From Candidatus Thiodictyon syntrophicum (GTDB lineage Bacteria > Pseudomonadota > Gammaproteobacteria > Chromatiales > Chromatiaceae): a stretch of 64,000 bases of DNA. The DNA is taken from positions 2,815,501 to 2,879,500 of the forward strand of contig NZ_CP020370.1 in the NCBI RefSeq assembly GCF_002813775.1. Direction: 5' to 3'. Of the stretch, positions 7,907 through 16,393 are shown piece by piece. A model generated the notes under the pieces. The model did no database searches, was not told where the DNA came from, and saw only the letters and a program-made list of their open reading frames with translations. Position 1 is the first letter of the stretch; each line of letters begins with the position of its first letter. A program made the position numbers and the translations under genes.

Positions 7907-10069
7907 TCAGCGGATGCGCACGCCGTCGACGGCGGTCGTCAGGTCGGCCATCGTGACCTGGACCACCAGGTCCTTCGGGTCCGACTCCTCGCCGATTGAG
8001 GCGACCGCTCGGCGCACGGCCGCGAGCGCGGCGCGGGCGCAGACGGCGGCGACCTCGGCCCCGCTGAATCCGGCACTCGCCTTCACCAGTGCCCCGATGT
8101 CGATCTCCCCGGTTACCGGCTTGCCCTTCAGGTGAACCTTGAAGATCTCCTGGCGCCCCTCGTCGTCCGGCAGCGGGATGCGGATGATTTCATCGAAACG
8201 TCCGGGCCGCAGGATCGCCGGGTCCAGCATGTCCGCCCGGTTGGTCGCGCCCAAGACCAGCACCCCGCGCAGGTCTTCGATCCCGTCCATCTCGGACAGG
8301 AACTGGCTTAAGACCCGCTCGCCGACCGGGTTGTCGCTGCCGCTGCCGCCACGGGCCGGGACCAGGGCGTCGATCTCATCGAAGAACATGATGCAGGGGG
8401 CGGCCTGACGGGCCTTGTGGAAGATCTCACGCACGCCGCGTTCGGATTCGCCCACATACTTGGACATCAGGGCCGGCCCCTTTACCGAGATCACGTTGAC
8501 CTGGGTCTCATTGGCGACCGCCTTGGCCAGCATGGTCTTGCCACAGCCGGGCGGGCCGTCCAGCAGGATGCCCTTGGGCGGGCGCACCCCGGCCTGCTCA
8601 AACAGGTGCGGGTACTTGAGCGGCCAGGTCACGGCCTCGCGCAGGAGTTCCTTGGTCTCGTGCAGGCCGCCCACGTCCTCCCATTTGACATTGGGGATCT
8701 CGACGAAGACCTCGCGGATGGCGGACGGCTCCACCTCATGCAGGGCGTCGAGGAAGTCGTCCATGCGCACTTCAAGCTGGGCCAGGCGCTCATAGGGCAC
8801 CGCGTCCAGGCCCAGGTCCAGTTCGGGCATCAGGCGGCGGAGGCAGCTCATCGCGGCCTCACGGCACAGTCCCTGCAAGTCCGCGCCCACGAAGCCGTGA
8901 GTCACGTCCGCCAGTTGGCGCATGCTGACGTCTTGGGCGAGCGGCATCCCGCGGCTGTGGATGTCCAGGATCTCCAGGCGGCCGTCCCGGTCCGGGATGG
9001 GGATCTCGATCTCCCGGTCGAAACGCCCGGGCCGGCGTAGCGCCGGGTCGATGCTGTTGGGGATGTTGGTGGCGGCGATGACGATCAGGTTCTGGCGCGC
9101 ATTGAGCCCGTCCATGAGGGCCAGCAACTGGGCCACCACGCGCTTCTCGACCTCGCCCAGGGTGCCTTCGCGCTTGGGGGCAATGGCGTCGATCTCGTCC
9201 AGGAAGATGATGCTCGGCCCCTTGGCCGCGGCCTCCTGGAAGATCTTGCGCAGGTGCGCCTCGCTCTCTCCGTAGAACTTGTGGATGATCTCCGGTCCGC
9301 TCACGGAGAAGAAGTTCGCCTCGGCCTCGGCGGCGATGGTGCGTGCGATCAGGGTCTTGCCGCATCCGGGCGGGCCGTACATCATCACCCCCTTGGGGGC
9401 GTCGATGCCGAGCCGGTCGAAGAGTTCCGGATAGCGCAGCGGCAGCTCGATCATCTCGCGGATGCGCTGGAGCTGGGGCTTCAAACCGCCGATGTCCTCG
9501 TAAGACACGGGATTGGGCCCGGCGTTGGCGGCCGCACCCTTCTGGCCCTTGGGTCCGCTGATCACCAGTTGGGTGGTCGGGTTGATGATGACGGTGCCGC
9601 GCGGGGCGGTGCCGACCACGCGGAAGTCGGTGGAGCGGCTGCCGAAGAGGGTTACCCGCACCCGGTCGCCCTCGCGCACCGGCAGGCCGTCGAGCAGGCT
9701 GCCGATGTAGGGCAGGTCGCGCTCGCTGGGGGTGACGGTGGTGGGGGCGAGCGTGATGCGCTCGGCCGGGGCGTGCTCCGTTACGCGCAGGAGCACGAAT
9801 TCATCGAGCCCGGCGCCGGCGTTGTCGCGGCTGATGCCATCGAGTTGCACCCGGCCCTGACCGCGGATCTCCTTGAAGGCCGGCAGTACCTTGGCCACCG
9901 CACGGCGCTTGCCCTCGACCTCCACGATGTCGCCGATGGCCACGCCCAGGCGGGCCATGTCGGCGGGGTCCATGCGCGCGAAGGCGCGCCCCACGTCCTT
10001 GCTCAGGGCCTCCGAGACCTTCAGCCTCAATTCGCCGTTGTCGCTCATCGGCTTACTCTTATGTGGCAT
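7907..10069 (-). CDS. Cdc48/VAT-type AAA+ ATPase, gas vesicle cluster
   Basis: 720 residues with the full Cdc48 (p97/VAT) architecture. The N-terminal double-psi barrel and Cdc48-2 region span residues ~10-190 (LKVSEALSKDVGRAFARMD at the start). AAA domain D1 spans ~205-440, with Walker A GPPGCGKT and Walker B IIFLDEIDAI. D2 spans ~470-720, with a second GPPGCGKT and IMFFDEIDAL. Arg-finger regions ATNIPNSIDPALRRPGRFD and ATNRADMLDPAILRPGRFD are intact. It is a hexameric unfoldase by family knowledge. It is the last gene of the gas vesicle operon; its ATG at 10069 overlaps the end of the Hsp20 gene, with an alternative start at 10048 (MSDNGELRL). A role in gas vesicle assembly or turnover is inferred from position only. 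Confidence 0.92.
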   Translation of the reverse strand: MPHKSKPMSDNGELRLKVSEALSKDVGRAFARMDPADMARLGVAIGDIVEVEGKRRAVAKVLPAFKEIRGQGRVQLDGISRDNAGAGLDEFVLLRVTEHAPAERITLAPTTVTPSERDLPYIGSLLDGLPVREGDRVRVTLFGSRSTDFRVVGTAPRGTVIINPTTQLVISGPKGQKGAAANAGPNPVSYEDIGGLKPQLQRIREMIELPLRYPELFDRLGIDAPKGVMMYGPPGCGKTLIARTIAAEAEANFFSVSGPEIIHKFYGESEAHLRKIFQEAAAKGPSIIFLDEIDAIAPKREGTLGEVEKRVVAQLLALMDGLNARQNLIVIAATNIPNSIDPALRRPGRFDREIEIPIPDRDGRLEILDIHSRGMPLAQDVSMRQLADVTHGFVGADLQGLCREAAMSCLRRLMPELDLGLDAVPYERLAQLEVRMDDFLDALHEVEPSAIREVFVEIPNVKWEDVGGLHETKELLREAVTWPLKYPHLFEQAGVRPPKGILLDGPPGCGKTMLAKAVANETQVNVISVKGPALMSKYVGESERGVREIFHKARQAAPCIMFFDEIDALVPARGGSGSDNPVGERVLSQFLSEMDGIEDLRGVLVLGATNRADMLDPAILRPGRFDEIIRIPLPDDEGRQEIFKVHLKGKPVTGEIDIGALVKASAGFSGAEVAAVCARAALAAVRRAVASIGEESDPKDLVVQVTMADLTTAVDGVRIR

Positions 10070-10589
10070 TGGATTTTACCTTGGGGCACTTGACCTCGAC
10101 CACGCCGTTGTTGCAGGTAATGGTCAGACCCTCATTGGTGCAGTGGGCAGGGAGCACGATCTCCTTGTAATAGGAGCGCTCGCCCTTACCGGCGCGCAGC
10201 GTCAGGATGTCCTCTGCCACCTCGACCGATACGGCCTCGACCGCCACCCCCGGCATCTCGGCCACCAGGTGTACCTGATCGGGTTCGTCGAAAATGTCGA
10301 TGACCGGCTCCCGGACCTCCTGGACCACGGCATGCCCCGTGATCTTGTCCCGCTTGATATTGCCGAAGGGCTCCACCTTCACCTCGTCGCGGTCGCCGCC
10401 GATCCCGCTGCGGACGGTGAACCCATACATCCCCTTGAAGTTCTTGCCGTCGCCGCCCTGGACCTCGAAGTTGCCCTCGCGCTTGAGCTGATCGCCCTTC
10501 TCGGCCAATTCACTGAGCTTCTCGACCAGTGTGGAGAGTCCACCGAGAAAACCATCCACCGACCCTGCCTGACGTTTGCGGTTAATCAT
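10059..10589 (-). CDS. gvpH: GvpH-like Hsp20 protein
   Basis: 176 residues. The N-terminus is gas-vesicle specific (DGFLGGLSTLVEKLSELAEKG). It is followed by a charged segment and an alpha-crystallin/Hsp20 domain at about residues 90-173 (EPVIDIFDEPDQVHLVAEMPGV, ending in NNGVVEVKCPKV). Hsp20-type Gvp proteins (GvpH) act as chaperones for the sticky vesicle proteins. Followed directly, with an 11-base overlap, by the Cdc48-type ATPase, so a small heat-shock protein and an unfoldase are co-translated. Confidence 0.85.
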   Translation of the reverse strand: MINRKRQAGSVDGFLGGLSTLVEKLSELAEKGDQLKREGNFEVQGGDGKNFKGMYGFTVRSGIGGDRDEVKVEPFGNIKRDKITGHAVVQEVREPVIDIFDEPDQVHLVAEMPGVAVEAVSVEVAEDILTLRAGKGERSYYKEIVLPAHCTNEGLTITCNNGVVEVKCPKVKSNAT

Positions 10590-10734
10590 CTGTCGTTACC
10601 TCGTTAGTGGGCGATCGGCGGTCAACCGCCGGCCTTCAGCCTGATGCGCCGTGTTGCTTGTTCGATGCGATCCGCTGCTGCCGGCGTGTGGGCGCGGACC
10701 GTCTTGGCTCCGGGGTGTCCGGGCCCCGCGGGAT

Positions 10735-11427
10735 TCAGTGAGGACCTTCGTCCTCCGGCTGGGCGGCGACCGTATCCGACCCGACCGGCGTACCCAGTGG
10801 ATAGGCGACCTGGATGTCCGGGTCCAGCCAGGGGGTGATGTCGTGGAGCATCCCCAGGAACAGGATGCCCAGGTCCCCAGGGGCCAGGGTCGAGTTGATC
10901 CGTTCGGCGATGAAGCGGTCACGTGCCTTGAGCAGTACCCGGGCGTGCATCTGCAGGGCGTCGCGTGCGTCGCCGTCCAGCGCCCCTTGTCCCGGGTCCA
11001 GCAGGCGCTTGGCCAGGTTGTATTCCTGGAGCAACAGGGGCGCGGATTCGGTTCCCATCAGCAGGGCGCCGCGGGTGTGCAGGCGCAGCAGGATGCGGTG
11101 GTTGCGGCTGCCCTTGTAGGTCATCTCCTTGACGATATCGAGTTCGTGTTCGCAGATGGGTAGCCCGTCCTGATAGAGCCGGGTGCGCTCCGGATTGAGA
11201 TCCATGCCCTCGATGAGCCGCTCGATCTCGTTCCACATCTGATCGACCGTGTGCACCCGGCGTCGCCAGGCCTCAGCGCCCAGGGCGGTGCGGGCGGCCG
11301 ACTGCACGGGCTTACCCAAGGCGCCCAGGTCCACGACGCTGTGGATGACCGGGCAATAGATCAGGGCGCGCGGCTCGGTGAGCGCGTGGGAGCCGGGTTC
11401 CTGGTCCCGTTTGGCGGTGCCGGACAT
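10735..11427 (-). CDS. Gas vesicle cluster protein of unknown function (230 aa)
   Basis: Not matched to a named Gvp family. It is probably soluble, with no signal peptide or membrane segment. The middle (VDQMWNEIERLIEGMDLNP, YQDGLPICEHELDIVKEM, SRNHRILLRLHTRGALLMG, LLLQEYNLAKRLL) is alpha-helical. It lies between gvpJ and gvpH in an unbroken operon, so a gas vesicle role is likely by context. It might be an assembly or regulatory accessory. The 145 bp before gvpH contain only short G+C-rich dyads. Confidence 0.7.
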   Translation of the reverse strand: MSGTAKRDQEPGSHALTEPRALIYCPVIHSVVDLGALGKPVQSAARTALGAEAWRRRVHTVDQMWNEIERLIEGMDLNPERTRLYQDGLPICEHELDIVKEMTYKGSRNHRILLRLHTRGALLMGTESAPLLLQEYNLAKRLLDPGQGALDGDARDALQMHARVLLKARDRFIAERINSTLAPGDLGILFLGMLHDITPWLDPDIQVAYPLGTPVGSDTVAAQPEDEGPH

Positions 11428-11448
11428 GGCGGTGCTGGCCTTGAAGGT

Positions 11449-11829
11449 CTAAACGGGGACCTCGGCGGAGGCGGACTGCTTCAGCAGCAGGGCCTCCAGC
11501 CGGGCCAACCGATCCTCCAGCGCGGTGGTGTCCTGCACCGGCGGCGCCAATGCGGGGGCGGCTTGGGCGGCCGGCAGGGTGCCGGTCGCGTCCTTGCTGG
11601 TCAGCCCCTTGAACATGGCGTTGTCGGACCACCAGTCGATACCCATCTCGCGCGCCTTGTCGACGGAGCAGATGACCAGCCGCAATTGGATGGTGAGCAG
11701 CTCGATATCCACCAGTTTGATGCGGATATCGCCGGCGATGACGATGCCCTTGTCCAGGACGCGCTCCAGCAGGTCGGCGACACTGGTGCTGTTGGTGGAG
11801 TGGGTGAGGGTGGCGCGTTGCATGGACAT
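11449..11829 (-). CDS. gvpJ: Gas vesicle protein GvpJ (GvpA family, long tail)
   Basis: 126 residues. Residues ~14-62 are the GvpA/J/M core (SVADLLERVLDKGIVIAGDI, KLVDIELLTIQLRLVICSV): a helix, then the amphipathic beta hairpin that lines the shell. GvpJ proteins are minor shell or tip components needed to start assembly. A non-core C-terminal tail follows, Ala/Pro-rich and then ending in a leucine-rich helix (LEDRLARLEALLLK), which is usual for GvpJ but not GvpA. Ten bases separate it from gvpK. Confidence 0.88.
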   Translation of the reverse strand: MSMQRATLTHSTNSTSVADLLERVLDKGIVIAGDIRIKLVDIELLTIQLRLVICSVDKAREMGIDWWSDNAMFKGLTSKDATGTLPAAQAAPALAPPVQDTTALEDRLARLEALLLKQSASAEVPV

Positions 11830-11839
11830 GGTGGCAATC

Positions 11840-12265
11840 TCAAAAAAGCTTTCCGAGCGGGCCGAGGTCGAGGTTCAGGTCCTCTTCCTCGAGGTCGAAG
11901 AGGCGGCGCAGGCGATCGATCTCTTCGGTCTGCCGCATCAGGGTCAGACCCACCTGCTCGATCTCGTCGTCACTCAGGTCACCGCTGTCCATGCGTCGGA
12001 TCGCCTGGCGCTCCAGCAGCACATGCAGCAGTTTTACCAGGGTCAGCACCAACTGGCCCAGGCCCTTTTGTACACGTTCGGGATCGATGTCGATGCGGCG
12101 ACTGGTCGCGGCGACCTTGGTCTCCAAGAGGTCCGCCAGCAGGTTGATCGGGCGCGCGGTCTCCGGCGCCCCGGTCGGGTCGGCCGCCGGTGGGACCTTG
12201 GGTACCGCCTTGGCCGTGACCGGTGCCGCGGTGGGGGTGGTGTGCAGCGATCGAATGCTAGCCAT
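11840..12265 (-). CDS. gvpK: Gas vesicle protein GvpK
   Basis: 141 residues. A ~38-residue Ala/Pro/Thr-rich leader is followed by the GvpK domain: ERVQKGLGQLVLTLVKLLHV, ERQAIRRMDSGDL, EIEQVGLTLMRQTEEIDRL, and the acidic end FDLEEEDLNLDLGPLG. GvpK is one of the proteins required for vesicle formation; its biochemical role is unsettled. It overlaps the preceding gvpJ/M-type gene by 8 bases. Confidence 0.93.
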   Translation of the reverse strand: MASIRSLHTTPTAAPVTAKAVPKVPPAADPTGAPETARPINLLADLLETKVAATSRRIDIDPERVQKGLGQLVLTLVKLLHVLLERQAIRRMDSGDLSDDEIEQVGLTLMRQTEEIDRLRRLFDLEEEDLNLDLGPLGKLF

Positions 12266-12479
12266 GGGCGAACTCCCGCCGTGCGGTCGCGACCGAGGTG
12301 AGTACCAGTTGCAGGCTGAGATAGAGCAGGTCCACGTTGGCGACGGCGATGGTCAGTTCGCCGGAGACCACGGCCCCCTTGTTCAGGATGCGGTCCAAGG
12401 CCTCGCACAACGAGACCCGCTGGAGGTCCTGAAAGCTGTCCGCGGGGGTCTCGGCCCGTTCACCAATTGCGAGCATCAT
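12258..12479 (-). CDS. Small GvpA-family protein (GvpM/GvpS type)
   Basis: 73 residues with the GvpA-family core SLCEALDRILNKGAVVSGEL and TIAVANVDLLYLSLQLVLTS. Compared with GvpA, the K-V-S-L-V-G-I-E-L strand is replaced by TIAVANVDLLYLSLQL, the pattern of GvpM/GvpS minor proteins. A 20-residue polar N-terminal extension precedes the core. It overlaps gvpG by 4 bases (ATGA) and gvpK by 8, so translation is coupled. The M, J or S label cannot be decided by eye. Confidence 0.8.
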   Translation of the reverse strand: MMLAIGERAETPADSFQDLQRVSLCEALDRILNKGAVVSGELTIAVANVDLLYLSLQLVLTSVATARREFAHG

Positions 12480-12832
12480 GACCGCAGCGGCTCCTGTGTG
12501 GCGGGGTCGGATACCAGGGCGGGCACCTCGCGGGCTTCCTCGTATTCGTCTCCATCCTCTTCCTCATCGTCATCGTCATCGTCCTCATCGGACCCTTCGG
12601 CATCGGCCTTGGCATCCAGGGCGTCGAGTTCATCGAGCAAGGTCTGTTCCCGGTCGTCAAAGACCTCCTCGGTGATCTCGCCTTGCTCCAGTGACACATA
12701 GAGCGCGCTCAGGGACGCCATGATCCCGTCGCGTCGCGAGCGCTGTTCCTCCTTGGCCGCGTTTTCGATCTCGCGAAAGACCCAGAGGATTCCCTTGACG
12801 GGAGCGGCCAGCAGATCGTCGACCAGCAACAC
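12476..12832 (-). CDS. gvpG: Gas vesicle protein GvpG
   Basis: 118 residues. Residues 1-70 match the GvpG pattern (MLLVDDLLAAPVKGILWVFR, then coiled-coil up to LLDELDALDAKAD). The family is ~80-90 residues; this one adds a long, almost purely Asp/Glu stretch at about residues 79-98 and a short variable tail. GvpG is an essential accessory, thought to interact with GvpF/L in nucleation. It starts 74 bases after the stop of the GvpF/L gene. Confidence 0.9.
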   Translation of the reverse strand: MLLVDDLLAAPVKGILWVFREIENAAKEEQRSRRDGIMASLSALYVSLEQGEITEEVFDDREQTLLDELDALDAKADAEGSDEDDDDDDEEEDGDEYEEAREVPALVSDPATQEPLRS

Positions 12833-12906
12833 GGAACACCTCCAATGGGCACGGCCGGGTGCGGATGGGCACCGGCCGCCAGGTCAGCTTGGGAAGGGCC
12901 GGGCGC

Positions 12907-13674
12907 TCACAATCGGATGTCCATTTCCACGAAGTTGTGCGGTGCCCAGGGCCCGTTGAAATCAAAGGCATAATTGTTGTCGAAGGGGCGTGCCGCCTGC
13001 AGCACCGCCTGTTCGAAGCGCTCCAGATCGGCGCGGTTCACCAGACAGGCCAGATTCATGATCTCCTTTTCAGTGCGGCACTTGTTGCGCTTGAGTTCGC
13101 GGCAACAACTGCGCATCACGGCCTCGACCTGCTCGGTGTACTTCTCCCGGTCCTGCTCCAGCAGGCGCTCGAAGCTGCGCCCCAGGGTGATCATCTGGTC
13201 CTGGGTCAGGTTACCGCCGTCGCGGAAATAGTCGTCGCGCAGTTCCTGCAGCTCCGGGTGGGCGCCGACGAAGAACTCAAAGATGTTGGGAACGTCCCAG
13301 GTCATGCGCAGACCCATCTCCACGCCATCGTTCACCCGCGCCAACTGGTCCAGAAAGGCCGTCCGGTTATCCTTCAGAATTTTCGAGATGGCGGCATCGT
13401 CGTCCGCCACCAGACCGAACGCGGCCGGCAGGGGGGTGAGGTCGCGCAGCAGTTGCTTCAGCACCTCCTGGTGTGCCGCCATGTTACGCCGTTGGGGGCG
13501 GATGCGCGCGCTGTTGAGATCGCTGACCACCGCGGCGACGCGCCCGTCGCCCATGGTATAGACCTCGGTCTCCTCCAGTCCGATGTTCCCCAGACTCCGC
13601 CGGCCCTGGTCGGGGATGATCGCGTAGATATAGTGCCCGACCGCCGCGGTCTGCTGGCTTGCCTCTTGCATCAT
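12907..13674 (-). CDS. Gas vesicle protein GvpF/GvpL (first copy)
   Basis: 255 residues from the ATG at 13674. That start was preferred because AGAGG lies about 5 bases upstream, while the in-frame ATG at 13701 has no such site. GvpL_GvpF family hallmarks: GHYIYAIIPDQG at the start, VYTMGDGRVAAVVSDLNSA, MAAHQEVLKQLL, PAAFGLVADDDAAI, and the C-terminal FNGPWAPHNFVEMDI. These proteins bind GvpA and act at the nucleation stage. Two further family members lie in the regulatory operon at 19187 and 19927. Confidence 0.92.
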   Translation of the reverse strand: MMQEASQQTAAVGHYIYAIIPDQGRRSLGNIGLEETEVYTMGDGRVAAVVSDLNSARIRPQRRNMAAHQEVLKQLLRDLTPLPAAFGLVADDDAAISKILKDNRTAFLDQLARVNDGVEMGLRMTWDVPNIFEFFVGAHPELQELRDDYFRDGGNLTQDQMITLGRSFERLLEQDREKYTEQVEAVMRSCCRELKRNKCRTEKEIMNLACLVNRADLERFEQAVLQAARPFDNNYAFDFNGPWAPHNFVEMDIRL

Positions 13675-13738
13675 TTGACCTCTTGCGCAGGTGGCGGCCA
13701 CGGGCCGCGCCTGGCTTCAATGGTGGTTTCGATGGGTC

Positions 13739-13942
13739 CTAGCCGGGGTGGGCGGGGCGCGCCTTGAGCGCCGCGGCCGGGGCCGGGGCCTTGGGGGTGG
13801 CCTCCATGGAGCGCAATTGCCCCTCCTCGACGCGGACCGTCATCAGACTCTTGCACACCGCACAACGCAGGGGGCCCTGGTAGTCGTGATAGGCCTCGCT
13901 GAGTTCGATAGAGTGACCGCAATACATACAATGAATAAGCAT
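13739..13942 (-). CDS. Small zinc-ribbon protein in the gvp operon
   Basis: 67 residues. Two CxxC knuckles, HCMYCGHSIELSE and RCAVCKSLMTV, 23 residues apart make a likely zinc ribbon. The C-terminal tail is Ala/Pro-rich. The start (MLIHCMYCG) is well placed between its neighbours. Such mini-ribbons are often protein-binding or regulatory; no specific function is known to me. The operon position suggests co-expression with the vesicle genes. Confidence 0.75.
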   Translation of the reverse strand: MLIHCMYCGHSIELSEAYHDYQGPLRCAVCKSLMTVRVEEGQLRSMEATPKAPAPAAALKARPAHPG

Positions 13943-13968
13943 CAGTGTTTCTCCGCCGTCGTTAGGAT

Positions 13969-14379
13969 TCAGTAGCGAATCTTAACGGGTTCGGCGCTAA
14001 CCGTCTCGGTCGGTGGCGTCTGCGCCGCGGCGCGGGGGCGGGTGCGCCGGGGGTCACCCTGCGGTGATCCTCGCGACGGGCGCGCGCCCGCCGCCTGGGC
14101 GCCGTCAGCAAGTGCCGCCGCCGGTATCTGTGCGGGGATGGACTCGACCCCCAGAAGGCCCAGCAGTTGCTCCTTTTCCCGGTCGATCTCCGCACAACGC
14201 GCATCGATGTTGGTCACCCGCAGCATCGCGCTGAGGCGCTCCTGCTTCCGACGGTGGCGTTCCGTCTCCAACGCGAACAGGCGCATATACATCTTGTGGG
14301 GTGTGAGAAGGTCGTCGGCCTTGCCCGCGAGGGTCTTGATGTCACGCACGGTGCGTGACGGCTGAGTGAACTTGGGCAT
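13969..14379 (-). CDS. Coiled-coil protein of unknown function in the gvp operon
   Basis: 136 residues. The N-terminal 80 residues are helical and highly charged (RTVRDIKTLAGKADDLLTP, ETERHRRKQERLSAMLRVT, IDREKEQLLGLLGV), typical of a coiled coil. The C-terminal third is a low-complexity Ala/Pro/Arg tail. No named Gvp family recognised. It starts one base after the gvpN stop codon region (gvpN ends at 14381), so it is tightly coupled. A role beside GvpN/GvpC is inferred by context only. Confidence 0.65.
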   Translation of the reverse strand: MPKFTQPSRTVRDIKTLAGKADDLLTPHKMYMRLFALETERHRRKQERLSAMLRVTNIDARCAEIDREKEQLLGLLGVESIPAQIPAAALADGAQAAGARPSRGSPQGDPRRTRPRAAAQTPPTETVSAEPVKIRY

Positions 14380-14380
14380 G

Positions 14381-15364
14381 TCAGCTCTCCGCTTCGACGG
14401 CCTTGGGTCGGCGTGACCGGCCGCTGATGCGCGCGATCACCTCGTCGGCCGGTGATTCGGTCAGACTGTTGCCGTCGCGCCGGACCTTGGCGGAGTCCAT
14501 GTCCAGGATGTCGCGGCAGATGTCGCGGAAGAAGGTGTTGTCGGCACGGGCGCTGAGCTTGCGGCTGGCCATCACGCGCGCGATGGCGATACAGGCCCGC
14601 AGGGTCGGGCGATGGTGGTTGACGCTCTGGCCGCGCAGTTCGCGCACGATGTCGACCACGATGGCCGCCTCGCTCGCGGGCAGACCGGACTTGGCCTGGG
14701 TGACACGGATCTCGGTCTCCCGGTCATAGTGACCGATCTTCATGGTGATCATGCGGTCCATCAGGGCGTCCTGCGTCTTGTGGGTGCCCGCGTATTCCTC
14801 CGGATTGGAGGTGAAGATCACCCGAAACTCGGGGTGGACCTGGAGATAGCCCGCGCCCTGGTGGCGCCGGTTGGGGAGATTTAAGATGCCCTCGCCCAGG
14901 ATGCTCAGGAAGAGGTTGTTGACCTCCGGGCGGGAGCGGTTGAATTCGTCATAGATCAGGGTCTCACCGTTGATACAGGCGGTGGTGACCCGGTTGTCGA
15001 TCCAGAAGGTGCGGACCTCTTCCTCGGTCTTGACCACGGAGTGGATATAGTTGTCCACCAAGGTGTTGCGGCGGTAGCCGTTGTCCTGGCCGACCAGATC
15101 GGCGACCCCGAACTCGTCGTTGCCGTGGATCAGCTTGACCGGGCGCCCGCGCTTGGCGGCGGCATGAAAGGCCAGGGTGGTCTTGCCGGTGCCGGCGGGA
15201 CCGGCCAGGTGCACCGGGTAGCCGGCGTCGAGATAGGCCGAGGCACGGTCGGCCAGGGATTCGACCAATGGCGTGCAGACGAACTCTTCGCTCGCCTCGG
15301 GCTGCACGTTGTCACTGTTCACCGTGGGGACCTCTGACGCCTGTTCGAGGTTCTGGACGCTCAT
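14381..15364 (-). CDS. gvpN: Gas vesicle AAA+ ATPase GvpN
   Basis: 327 residues from the ATG at 15364, preferred over 15421 because AGGA precedes it and the upstream 19 residues are not conserved-looking. MoxR-type AAA+ protein: Walker A GPAGTGKTT (about residue 65), Walker B ETLIYDEFNRS (about 140), and sensor region VIFTSNPEEYAG (about 190). GvpN is needed for vesicles to reach full size. It lies directly after gvpC and its stem-loops. Confidence 0.93.
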   Translation of the reverse strand: MSVQNLEQASEVPTVNSDNVQPEASEEFVCTPLVESLADRASAYLDAGYPVHLAGPAGTGKTTLAFHAAAKRGRPVKLIHGNDEFGVADLVGQDNGYRRNTLVDNYIHSVVKTEEEVRTFWIDNRVTTACINGETLIYDEFNRSRPEVNNLFLSILGEGILNLPNRRHQGAGYLQVHPEFRVIFTSNPEEYAGTHKTQDALMDRMITMKIGHYDRETEIRVTQAKSGLPASEAAIVVDIVRELRGQSVNHHRPTLRACIAIARVMASRKLSARADNTFFRDICRDILDMDSAKVRRDGNSLTESPADEVIARISGRSRRPKAVEAES

Positions 15365-15495
15365 CGATTCTTGTCCTGGCTTGAAGGGCGCGCGGCCCCG
15401 CGACTCGGCGGCTGATCCCACGCGGCGGTTTGAATACTGATTCGTTCGGTCTAAGTGCCGACCCCGTCGGGGTCCGTCCCTGGACCACTCACGCG

Positions 15496-15548
15496 CTGCC
15501 GACAGCGGCAGTCACCGGTCCGGCAGCGCTGACGCAGGGTGCCGGACC
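15496..15548 (-). terminator. Paired stem-loops between gvpC and gvpN
   Basis: Just after the gvpC stop codon: GGTCCGGCA (15517-15525) pairs with TGCCGGACC (15540-15548), a 9-bp perfect stem with a 14-base loop. A second, smaller stem CTGCCG...CGGCAG follows at 15496-15511. No T-run follows, so this is more likely an attenuator or RNA-protecting structure than a full terminator. Confidence 0.5.
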
Positions 15549-15554
15549 CCTAGT

Positions 15555-16289
15555 CTACTGCATGGACTCGTCGCTTGCGCCGCGGGATGGGCGTACCTCG
15601 TCCAAGGTCGGCTTCTCGGCCGGCTTCATGACCGCCTCAGCCGGCGCCGCCGCCTTGTGCCGCGGCTTGGCCGCCGCCGGCTTGGCCGCTTCCGGTGCTG
15701 CCTGCTGGGGCTTGGCCCGTGCCGGGGCCGCGGCCTTGGGGGCCGCACCGCGCCAGGCCGCCCGACCCGCACTGCGCTCACCGGCGAAGTCACCGACCAG
15801 TTGCATGGTGTCGCGCTGGATGTCGGCCACGGCACCGACGATGCCGGAGACGAAGGACTGACCGGCGGCCCGCACCTCCATCGCCATCACGCCGCGCGCG
15901 TGCTTGAAACCGTCCTGCAGCGCGGCGACCTCGTCACGCATCTGCGCATTCGACTGGGCACGCTCGTCGCGCGCCTGCGCCGCAGACTCGGCCAGTGCCT
16001 CGCGCACGCTCGCCTGACGCTCGGCCGCGGCGACCCGGATGTCGGCGACGGCGCCGCCCAGGCGGGCCAGAAAGGCGTTGCGATCCGAGCGGGCGGACTC
16101 TGCCATGTCGGCATGTTCGGCCCGGAAATCGGCCTGCAGGGTTCCGACCGTGTTCTTCAAGTCACTGATGAAGGCGTGTGCGGCCTCCGTGACTTCTTGG
16201 CGGGTGTCGGCGATCAGGGTTTGACGGGCGATGCGCTCGGACTCGATCTCGTCGCGCAGCCGCCCCATATCTTCAGTAAAACGGCCCAT
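15555..16289 (-). CDS. gvpC: Gas vesicle outer scaffold protein GvpC
   Basis: 244 residues. A helical repeat region at residues ~1-160 has units of roughly 30-35 residues, each beginning F-(I/L/V)-x-x-(L/I): FISDLKNTVGTLQADF, FLARLGGAVADIRVAA, FVSGIVGAVADIQRDTM. This is the ladder that GvpC uses to bind the GvpA ribs and stiffen the shell. A long Ala/Pro/Lys tail follows. The start MGRFTEDMGRLRDEI fits. It lies after gvpA behind a stem-loop, as in many gas vesicle operons, which would allow much more GvpA than GvpC. Confidence 0.88.
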   Translation of the reverse strand: MGRFTEDMGRLRDEIESERIARQTLIADTRQEVTEAAHAFISDLKNTVGTLQADFRAEHADMAESARSDRNAFLARLGGAVADIRVAAAERQASVREALAESAAQARDERAQSNAQMRDEVAALQDGFKHARGVMAMEVRAAGQSFVSGIVGAVADIQRDTMQLVGDFAGERSAGRAAWRGAAPKAAAPARAKPQQAAPEAAKPAAAKPRHKAAAPAEAVMKPAEKPTLDEVRPSRGASDESMQ

Positions 16290-16393
16290 GGCTTGCTCCT
16301 CGTACTAATTGCGAATCTCGGACCCGGAGCAGGCGGGTTCCCGCGCAGCCGTAAAACCGGGTTCGGCGCGGCTTGCCACCTGACCCGGCACAA

